DNA of 64,000 nucleotides from Allorhizobium paknamense (GTDB lineage Bacteria > Pseudomonadota > Alphaproteobacteria > Rhizobiales > Rhizobiaceae), in the NCBI RefSeq assembly GCF_030815125.1, contig NZ_JAUSWH010000007.1, forward strand, positions 124,001 through 188,000, given 5' to 3'. Below, piece by piece: positions 54,947 through 64,000 of the stretch. The notes beneath the pieces were generated by a model that ran no database searches, was not told where the DNA came from, and saw nothing but the letters and a program-made list of their open reading frames with translations. The position numbers were made by a program, and so were the translations under genes. The stretch's first letter is position 1. Every line of letters starts with the position of its first letter.

Positions 54947-56383
54947 TCAGCCTTTTTCGAGGAGGCGGTTATAGAGGTCGACATAGCGCCTGGCGCTCAA
55001 GCTCCAGGATACGTCGGTTTTCATGCCCTGCTTCTGGATCTGTTGCCATGTTTTTGTGTCGTGGAAGAGACGTATGGCCCGGCGAAGCGCCTGACGCAAG
55101 CCTTGGCGTGAGACAGAGGTGAACTGAATGCCCGTAGCGGCGGCACCGCCAAGGGCCGCTTCATTGGCATCGATGATGGTATCGTTGAGCCCGCCGGTGC
55201 GCGCCACCACCGGCACGCAGCCATAGCGCAGGCCGTAAAGCTGCGTCAGCCCGCAGGGCTCGAACCGCGAGGGAATGACGATGGCATCGGCCCCTGCCTG
55301 CATCAGATGCGAGAGCGGCTCGTTATAGCCGATCTGCATGCCGATCCGGCCGGGATGGCGGCTGACGGCCGCCTGAAGCGCCGTTTCCAGTTCCGCATCA
55401 CCCGAGCCCAGAATGACCAGCGAACCGCCATCGGCCACCAGATCGTCGGCCACCTCCGCCAGCACGTCCATGCCCTTTTGCCAGGTCAGGCGGGAGATAA
55501 TCGAGAAGATTGGCCGTCCGTCCTGCTCCAGTCCGAAATGCTCTTGCAGTTTCAGGCGGTTGGCGGCCCGCTTCTTCAGCGTCGCCGGGGCATAGGTGCC
55601 GGCGATGTCCTTGTCTGTAGCGGGGTTCCAGACATCGGTGTCGATGCCGTTGACGATGCCATAGAGGGCATCGGCGCGGCTGGCGATCACCCCCTCCAGC
55701 CCCATGCCGAATTCCGGTGTCAGGATTTCCTCGGCATAGGACGGGCTGACAGTGCTCAGCGCATGCGCCGTCACCAGCCCGCCCTTCAGGAAGGAGGTGC
55801 CGCCATAATATTCCAGCGCCTCGCCGAAAGCATGGGGTGGAAGTCCGAGGGCGGCCACCACGTCCGGGCCGAAATGGCCCTGGAAGGCGATATTGTGGAT
55901 GGTGATCAGCGAAGGAATTTCCGGCTCCAGCGCATAGCGCATAAATACCGGCACCAGCGCCGCCTGCCAGTCATGCACATGCACGAGATCCGGCTTCCAG
56001 CCGGGTATCAGCCCCTGCGCAATCCGCGCCCCGGCCAGCGACAGCGCGCCGAAGCGTTTCCAGTTGTCGGGATAGTCCTTGCCGTCCGGGCCGAGATAGG
56101 GTCCGCCGTCGCGCTCGTAAAGGGCAGGGCATTCCAGCACCAGCAGGTCCAGCCCGGCATGGCGGGCCGATAGAAGCCTTGCCTGCTCGCCCAGGAGATC
56201 GGCAAAGTCCAGCACCGGCTCAACTCTGTCGAGCGCCGCCAGAACTCTGGAATAGCCGGGCAGCAGGGTGCGGGTCTCTACCTTCAGCTTGTCCAGCGAG
56301 ATCGGCAGGGCGCCCGCCACATCGGCCAGGCCCCCGGTCTTGATCAGCGGATAGACTTCCGATGCGACGGACAGAACCTTCAT
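54947..56383 (-). CDS. glgA: Glycogen synthase (ADP-glucose)
   Basis: A 478-residue GT5 enzyme transferring glucose from ADP-glucose to glycogen. The N-terminal [19 protein letters not shown] motif with the catalytic Lys and the C-terminal [18 protein letters not shown] motif are both intact. It is three bases past glgC and followed at once by pgm. Confidence 0.95.
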   Translation of the reverse strand: MKVLSVASEVYPLIKTGGLADVAGALPISLDKLKVETRTLLPGYSRVLAALDRVEPVLDFADLLGEQARLLSARHAGLDLLVLECPALYERDGGPYLGPDGKDYPDNWKRFGALSLAGARIAQGLIPGWKPDLVHVHDWQAALVPVFMRYALEPEIPSLITIHNIAFQGHFGPDVVAALGLPPHAFGEALEYYGGTSFLKGGLVTAHALSTVSPSYAEEILTPEFGMGLEGVIASRADALYGIVNGIDTDVWNPATDKDIAGTYAPATLKKRAANRLKLQEHFGLEQDGRPIFSIISRLTWQKGMDVLAEVADDLVADGGSLVILGSGDAELETALQAAVSRHPGRIGMQIGYNEPLSHLMQAGADAIVIPSRFEPCGLTQLYGLRYGCVPVVARTGGLNDTIIDANEAALGGAAATGIQFTSVSRQGLRQALRRAIRLFHDTKTWQQIQKQGMKTDVSWSLSARRYVDLYNRLLEKG

Positions 56384-56386
56384 CGA

Positions 56387-57649
56387 TCAACTGCCGAGCT
56401 TGTCGATCATCGCCTGGGTAATCAGGCAAATGCCGTTTTCCGAACGGCGGAAGCGCTTGGCGTCGATTTCCGGATCTTCACCGACGATCAGCCCCTCGGG
56501 AATGGTGACACCGTGATCGATCACCACATTGGTGAGGCGCGCATGCCGCCCGACGGTGACCTTGGGCAGGATGACGCAGCCTTCCAGCCGGGAATAGGAA
56601 TTGGCCCTGACGCCGGTAAACAGCAGGCTGCGATAAAGCGCCGAGCCGGAAATGATGCAATCGCCCGAGACCAGCGAGGAAATGGCCGACCCACGGCGGC
56701 CCTCGTCGTCATGCACGAACTTGGCGGGCGGGTTGATCTCGGCATAGGTCCAGATCGGCCAGGATTTGTCGTAGATGTCGAGTTCCGGCACGATGTCCGT
56801 CAGGTCGATATTGGCCTGCCAATAGGCATCGATCGTGCCGACATCGCGCCAATAGGGCTTGCGCTCGAAATCGGAGCGCACGCAGGAATTGGCAAAGCGG
56901 TGCGCCACCGCCTTACCGTTCTGCACGATATAGGGGATGATGTCCTTGCCGAAATCCCGGCTGGAATTCGGGTCTGCCGCATCGCGTCGCAGGCAGTCCA
57001 TCAGGAATTTCGTGTGGAAGACATAGATGCCCATGGAGGCAAGCGACATGGCCTCGTTTCCGGGAATGCCGGGCGGATCGGCGGGCTTTTCGATGAAATC
57101 GATGATCCGGTCCTTGTCGTCCACATGCATGACCCCGAAGCCGGTGGCCTCCAGCCGCGGCACTTCCAGGCAGCCGATGGTGACATCCGCGCCGGAATCC
57201 ACATGCTGTTGCAGCATGAGTTCATAGTCCATCTTGTAAATATGGTCGCCCGCCAGGATCACCATATATTCCGGCGCATAGGGCTCGATGATGTCGATGT
57301 TCTGGTAGACGGCATCCGCCGTGCCTTCATACCATTGCGTTTCGGACACGCGCTGGCTGGCGGGCAGGATATCGAAGCTTTCATTGCGCTCCGGGCGGAA
57401 GAAATCCCAGCCGCGCTGCAGGTGGCGGATCAGCGAATGCGCCTTGTATTGGGTGGCGACGCCGATGCGGCGAATGCCGGAATTCAGCGCGTTCGACAGG
57501 GCGAAGTCGATGATGCGCGCCTTGCCGCCGAAATAGACGGCGGGTTTGGCGCGTCGGTCGGTCAGTTCCTTCAGACGGCTGCCACGCCCTCCCGCCAGCA
57601 CATAGGCCATCGCGTCTCGCGACAGTGGCTGGATCCTCTTTTCCGTCAT
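56387..57649 (-). CDS. glgC: Glucose-1-phosphate adenylyltransferase
   Basis: A 420-residue ADP-glucose pyrophosphorylase, the committed and usually allosterically controlled step of glycogen synthesis. [20 protein letters not shown] opens the nucleotidyltransferase domain, followed by [20 protein letters not shown] and the FIEKPADPP block. A left-handed helix domain ends the protein ([20 protein letters not shown]). The ATG at 57649 has GGAGG upstream; an earlier in-frame start adds only six unusual residues. Confidence 0.95.
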   Translation of the reverse strand: MTEKRIQPLSRDAMAYVLAGGRGSRLKELTDRRAKPAVYFGGKARIIDFALSNALNSGIRRIGVATQYKAHSLIRHLQRGWDFFRPERNESFDILPASQRVSETQWYEGTADAVYQNIDIIEPYAPEYMVILAGDHIYKMDYELMLQQHVDSGADVTIGCLEVPRLEATGFGVMHVDDKDRIIDFIEKPADPPGIPGNEAMSLASMGIYVFHTKFLMDCLRRDAADPNSSRDFGKDIIPYIVQNGKAVAHRFANSCVRSDFERKPYWRDVGTIDAYWQANIDLTDIVPELDIYDKSWPIWTYAEINPPAKFVHDDEGRRGSAISSLVSGDCIISGSALYRSLLFTGVRANSYSRLEGCVILPKVTVGRHARLTNVVIDHGVTIPEGLIVGEDPEIDAKRFRRSENGICLITQAMIDKLGS

Positions 57650-57679
57650 GCGCTCATCCTCCCGCAAGCCTTTCTCGAT

Positions 57680-59898
<2,219 letters not shown>

Positions 59899-59899
<1 letters not shown>

Positions 59900-62361
59900 C
59901 AGGCTCTCCAGATGTCAGCCGTATATTGTCTGATCGTCCGGTCGGAGGAGAACCAGCCCATGCGGGCCGTGTTGAGAATGGCCTTGGAATTCCAGGCGGC
60001 CTTGTCGGTCCAGAGCTGGTCCGTATCGCGATGGGCCTTGGCATAGGCATCGAAATCCGCCGCCACCATGAACCAGTCGTGATTGTAGAGCCCGTCGATA
60101 AGGCCGGAGAAGCGGCTGCGATCGTCCGGCGAGAAGACGCCCGAGGCAATCGCCGACAAGGCCTGCGACAGCTCGCGGGAGGCTTCGATGATGGCGCGGG
60201 GATTGTGTCCTTCCGCCCGCACCTTGCCGACCTGTTCCGCCGTCATTCCAAAGATGATGATATTCTCCTCCCCGACGTGGTCGCGCATTTCCACATTGGC
60301 GCCGTCCAGCGTGCCAATGGTCAAGGCACCGTTCAACGCGAATTTCATGTTGCCGGTTCCGGAGGCTTCCATGCCGGCGGTGGAAATTTGTTCCGAGAGA
60401 TCGGCGGCGGGCACCATGACCTCCGCCAGGGAGACGTTGTAATTGGGTACGAATACCACTTTCAGCAGGCCGCGCACGGAAGGATCGTTGTTGATCACCC
60501 GCGCCACGTCGTTGATGAGTTTGATGATCAGCTTGGCATTGTGGTAGCTCGGCGCGGCCTTGCCCGCGAAGAGCTTGACGCGCGGCACCCAGTCACGCTC
60601 GGGATGCGAGCGGATCTGGTCGTAAAGCGCCACGGTTTCGATAATGTTCAGAAGCTGGCGCTTGTACTCGTGAATGCGCTTGATCTGGATGTCGAACATG
60701 GCCGACGGATCGAGGCGAATGCCCATGCGGCTCGCCACCAGATTGGAAAGCGCCTCCTTGTTGGCGCGTTTGACGGCGGCGAACTTGTCCCGGAAGGCGC
60801 TGTCACCGGCAAAGCCGTCAAGGCTTTTCAACGTCTCGGCGTCATCCATGAAACCGTCGCCGATGGCCTCGCGCAGCAGGCTGGTCAGCTTCGGATTGCA
60901 TTGCAGCAGCCAGCGGCGCGGCGTAATCCCGTTGGTCTTGTTGTTGATACGGTCTGGATAGAGCTTGTGCAGGTCGGCAAACACCGTCTCCTTCATCAGC
61001 TCGGTGTGGAGTGCTGAAACGCCGTTGATCGAATGCGAGCCCATGAAGGCGAGATTGCCCATGCGCACCCGCCGCTCGCCGCTTTCGTCGATCAGCGAGA
61101 TGGCGGCAATTTCCCGGTCGGAGAAATTCTTCTGCTTGCGCGCTTCCACCAGACATTTGGCATTGATGGCGTAGACGAGCTGCATGTGGCGCGGCAAAAG
61201 GCGCTCGAACAGCGGCACCGGCCAGCTTTCCAGCGCTTCCGGCAAAAGCGTATGGTTGGTGTAGGAGAAGGTGCCCTTGGTGATTTCCCAGGCGGTATCG
61301 AAATCCACGCCGTGAATATCGGTGAGAAGCCGCATGAGTTCCGCCACCGACACCGCCGGATGGGTGTCGTTGAGCTGGATCGCCACCTTTTCCGGCAGGT
61401 CCGTCAGCGTATTGCCCTGTTGCAGGTGGCGGCGCAGAATGTCCTGCAGCGAGGCGGAGCAGAAGAAATATTCCTGCCGCAACCGCAATTCCTGACCGGC
61501 TGGCGTCGCATCCGCCGGATAGAGGACGCGGGTGAGCGATTCGGCCTTGTTGCTCTCGCGCAGCGCCCCGATATGATCGCCAGCATTGAAGGCGTCGAGC
61601 AGGATCGGGTCGATCGGCTGGGCCGACCAGAGGCGCAGCGTATTGATCCGCTCGCCGCGCCAGCCGACGATCGGCGTGTCATAAGCGGCAGCAATCACCC
61701 GTTCGCTCGGCTTCCAGACATGGCGCACCTCTTCATTGCTGCCCGTCAGCGTTTCGACACCGCCGCCGAAGCCGATTTCATAGGCGCTTTCGCGGCGCTC
61801 GAATTCCCAGGGGTTGCCGTGGGCCAGCCAGGTTTCCGGCAGTTCCACCTGCCAGCCATCGGCCATCTGCTGGCGGAACAGCCCGTGCACGTAGCGAATG
61901 CCATAGCCATAGGCGGGGATGTTGACGGTGGCCATGCTCTCCATGAAGCAGGCGGCCAGACGGCCAAGGCCGCCATTGCCAAGTGCGGCATCCGGCTCCA
62001 GACCGGCGATGACGGCAAGATCGACGCCAAGCGAGGTCAGCGCCTCGCGGATTTCCTCCATCAGCCCGAGATTGGACATGGCGTCGCGCATCAGCCGACC
62101 GATCAGGAATTCCAGCGAAAGATAATAGACGCGCTTGGCATTGGCCGCGTAGGTGGCGCGGGTGCTTTCCATCCATTTGTCGATGATCCGGTCGCGCACC
62201 ACATAGATGGTGGCGGTCAGCCAGTCATGCGGCTGGGCGACCTTGGCATCCTTGCCGATGCTGTAGGTCAGCCTTTCGATGATCTCGGCGGCCAGTGCCT
62301 GCGGATCGGAAACGCGGGGGCTCGGGAGCGGGAGATCTGTCTTGCTGATGGACTGGGTCAC
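59899..62361 (-). CDS. glgP: Glycogen phosphorylase
   Basis: An 820-residue GT35 phosphorylase releasing glucose 1-phosphate. The PLP-lysine region EASGTGNMKFALNGALTIGT is intact, and the N-terminal half has the standard GNGGLGRLAACFMESMATVN block. First gene of glgP-B-C-A-pgm-glgX; all genes abut or overlap, so it is one operon in the same order as in Agrobacterium. A GTTGCA/TGCAAC dyad (62447-62465) lies about 90 bp upstream of its ATG. Confidence 0.95.
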
Positions 62362-62522
62362 GACAAAGCCTTGAAAAATGGAAGGAGTTCAGCCTGGCCT
62401 CTGCCGGTTCATCCCGGCTTGTGGCCTCATGAGCACTCTATGCATCGTTGCAGGTGAGTTGCAACAGCCGATTTCAGCCATGACCGGGCGATGCTTGCGG
62501 CAGTCCCTGGCAGGGCGGGTGT

Positions 62523-62951
62523 TCAGGGGTCATGCAGACGTCCGTGATCGTGGGAACTGTCGGCAAGACCTCGCAGGATGCCGCACTCTCCCACTTTCCC
62601 ATGCCCGCTACCGCCCAGCATGAGGACGAGTTCCGCTTTCAGCCGTTCGAGCCTTTCAATCCGTTCCTCCACCGCCGTCAGATGCTTGCGGGCAATGGCG
62701 TCCACCTCGGCGCAGGGCCGGTCCGGCTCCGCCGAAAGCGCCAGCATTTCCCGGATCGCCTCCATGTCGAAGCCCAGCTCCCTGGCATGGCGAATGAAGC
62801 TCAGCCGTTCCACATCCTGCCGGCCATAGATGCGGCGATGGTTTTCGGCCCGCTCTGCTGGCGGCATCAGCCCGGTTTCCTCGTAATAGCGGATGGTCGT
62901 CACCTTGATGCCGCTTTGGCGCGCCAGCGTTCCAATGGAAAAATTTGTCAT
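62523..62951 (-). CDS. MerR-family metal-responsive regulator (CadR/ZntR type)
   Basis: A 142-residue regulator. The N-terminal helix-turn-helix (FSIGTLARQSGIKVTTIRYY, then GLMPPAERAENHRRIY) is typical, followed by the dimerisation helix and metal loop: Cys in DRPCAEVDAIARKHL and a second Cys in GKVGECGILRGLA, with His residues at the C-terminus (SHDHGRLHD). This arrangement occurs in zinc/cadmium/cobalt sensors. Divergent to it is a CDF exporter, with a MerR-type promoter between, so metal-induced export is very likely. The preferred metal is not certain. Confidence 0.88.
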   Translation of the reverse strand: MTNFSIGTLARQSGIKVTTIRYYEETGLMPPAERAENHRRIYGRQDVERLSFIRHARELGFDMEAIREMLALSAEPDRPCAEVDAIARKHLTAVEERIERLERLKAELVLMLGGSGHGKVGECGILRGLADSSHDHGRLHDP

Positions 62952-62957
62952 TGGCTC

Positions 62958-62988
62958 TTGATCCTCCAGTCACTGGAGACTGTAATGT
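62958..62988 (+). promoter_or_regulatory. MerR-type promoter with 19-bp spacer driving the CDF exporter gene
   Basis: TTGATC (62958-62963), a 19-base spacer and TAATGT (62983-62988). The spacer holds the dyad CTCCAGTCACTGGAG. MerR activators twist exactly such over-long spacers to allow transcription, so this is the expected regulator site. Confidence 0.75.
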
Positions 62989-63023
62989 CCAAGCCCGAAA
63001 AGTCACGAGGCTGTTTTCCCTTG

Positions 63024-63070
63024 AGCATTGTCCCGAGAAAAATGGATACCGGTTTTCCGTCCGGAAATGC
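63024..63070 (+). repeat. CCGGAAATGC-type palindromic repeat
   Basis: GCATTGTCCCGAGAAAAATG through TTTTCCGTCCGGAAATGC, between the MerR-type promoter and the exporter ATG, so it lies in the leader of the exporter message. Same family as 51240-51285. Confidence 0.65.
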
Positions 63071-63106
63071 TTGAGAGAAGGCCGGCCAGCCAGGGAGCAG
63101 GGCTTT

Positions 63107-64000
63107 ATGTCCATTTCAAATCACCGTCATTCCCATGTTGGGCATCCCCATGCCGGGCATGCCCATCACGGCCATGACCACCACGACCACCATCATGACC
63201 ACCATGGCCATTCCCATGGCGGCCTCGGCCATGGGCATGCCCCGGCAAGTTTTGGCCGGGCCTTCGCCATCGGCATTGCGCTCAACATCGTTTTCGTCGC
63301 CACCGAGGCAGGCTATGGCTTTTATGCCAATTCCACCGCGCTGCTCGCCGATGCCGGGCATAACCTGTCGGACGTTCTGGGCCTGATCGTGGCCTGGGTT
63401 GCCGTGGCGCTTGGCAAACGCCTGCCGACGGCGCGCTACACCTATGGGCTTGGCGCCTCCTCGATCCTGGCGGCGCTGGTCAATGCCATGCTGCTTCTGG
63501 TCGCCATCGGCGCCATTGCCTGGGAGGCGGTGCATCGGTTTTACGAGCCCGCCCCGGTTGAGGGGGTGACGGTGATGATCGTGGCCGGGATCGGCATTTT
63601 CGTCAATGGCATCACGGCCTGGCTGTTTGCATCCGGCAGCAAGCACGACCTCAATATTCGCGGCGCCTATCTGCACATGATGGCGGATGCCGCCGTCTCG
63701 GCGGGCGTGGTCATTGCCGGTCTTCTCATCATTTATACGGGGTGGAGCTGGGTGGATCCGGCGGTCAGCCTTGTCATCGTCGTGGTGATTTTCATCGGCA
63801 CCTGGGGCCTGTTGAAGGGCAGTGTGGCGCTCTCCTTGCAGGCCGTGCCCTCCGGCGTCGATGCGGCGGCGGTGCGCGCTTTTCTTGCCGGATTGCCGGG
63901 AGTGAGCGCCTTGCACGACATGCATATCTGGCCGATCAGCACCTCGCAGACGGCGCTGACGGCGCATCTGGTGATGCCGGAGCATCAGGGCTCCGCCGAT
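63107..64000 (+). CDS. CDF-family metal (zinc) exporter, C-terminally cut by the window edge
   Basis: The first 298 residues are present. The N-terminal ~45 residues are His-rich ([20 protein letters not shown]), then six membrane helices follow. Metal-site motifs are LLADAGHNLSDVLGLIVAW (H..D pair) and YLHMMADAAVSAGVVI; after the last helix the cytoplasmic domain starts (GVDAAAVRAFLAGLPGVSAL) and runs to the edge. It exports zinc or related divalent metals by proton exchange. AGGGAG precedes the ATG. It is under the divergent MerR regulator. Confidence 0.92.
   Translation, partial: MSISNHRHSHVGHPHAGHAHHGHDHHDHHHDHHGHSHGGLGHGHAPASFGRAFAIGIALNIVFVATEAGYGFYANSTALLADAGHNLSDVLGLIVAWVAVALGKRLPTARYTYGLGASSILAALVNAMLLLVAIGAIAWEAVHRFYEPAPVEGVTVMIVAGIGIFVNGITAWLFASGSKHDLNIRGAYLHMMADAAVSAGVVIAGLLIIYTGWSWVDPAVSLVIVVVIFIGTWGLLKGSVALSLQAVPSGVDAAAVRAFLAGLPGVSALHDMHIWPISTSQTALTAHLVMPEHQGSAD

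Overview
The window looks like chromosomal DNA of a Rhizobiaceae bacterium (Rhizobium/Agrobacterium group). The evidence is gene content: a glgP-glgB-glgC-glgA-pgm-glgX glycogen operon, a soxBDAG sarcosine oxidase operon, an alphaproteobacterial aa3-oxidase subunit IV, two S21 genes, a leader resembling the alphaproteobacterial speF RNA, and many mosaic palindromic intergenic repeats of the RIME type. Base composition is high GC with a few AT-richer islands. No rRNA, tRNA, insertion sequence or CRISPR array was seen. Both ends cut genes (a TerC-family protein on the left, a CDF metal exporter on the right).

Layout: 1-4.2 kb, TerC fragment and a TetR-controlled EmrA/EmrB-type efflux pair with a clear operator-like dyad. 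4.2-4.6 kb, intergenic repeats and a candidate small RNA with anti-Shine-Dalgarno loops. 4.7-12.4 kb, sugar catabolism: LacI regulator, xylB, xylA, a TIM-barrel isomerase, a Gfo/Idh/MocA oxidoreductase and a GH1 beta-glycosidase. 12.4-13.2 kb, a stand-alone EAL protein. 13.8-16.9 kb, a cluster of five small genes plus a Crp/Fnr regulator; three of the small proteins are related to RebB, the structural protein of R-bodies (refractile coiled ribbons), and two are unrecognised. This is the most unusual part of the window. 17-28.4 kb, mixed housekeeping and stress genes: trhO, CHAD and CYTH proteins, KDPG aldolase, a DUF533 protein, acetyltransferases, a nickel/cobalt exporter with its DUF1007 partner, a LysR regulator, ornithine decarboxylase with a long leader, and ompW behind a perfect FNR/FixK box.

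28.5-41.2 kb: a chemoreceptor, a WD40 protein coupled to a histidine-rich COG0523 metal GTPase, a creatininase-family hydrolase, MarR and LacI regulators, a D-2-hydroxyacid dehydrogenase, a class C26 glutamine-amidotransferase-like hydrolase and a TRAP transporter whose binding-protein gene converges on its membrane-subunit genes. 41.5-44.1 kb: oxidase subunit IV, a MaoC-type dehydratase, a cold-shock gene and a small-gene group around an S21 gene. 44.2-49.4 kb: soxBDAG. 49.7-51.2 kb: second S21 gene and a TPR lipoprotein. 51.35-62.4 kb: the tightly packed glycogen operon. 62.5-64 kb: a MerR regulator divergent from a CDF exporter, with a typical 19-bp-spacer MerR promoter between them.

All functions come from reading motifs and recalling protein families; no database search was run. 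Start sites were chosen from ribosome binding sites and homologous N-termini. Promoter and operator calls are predictions.
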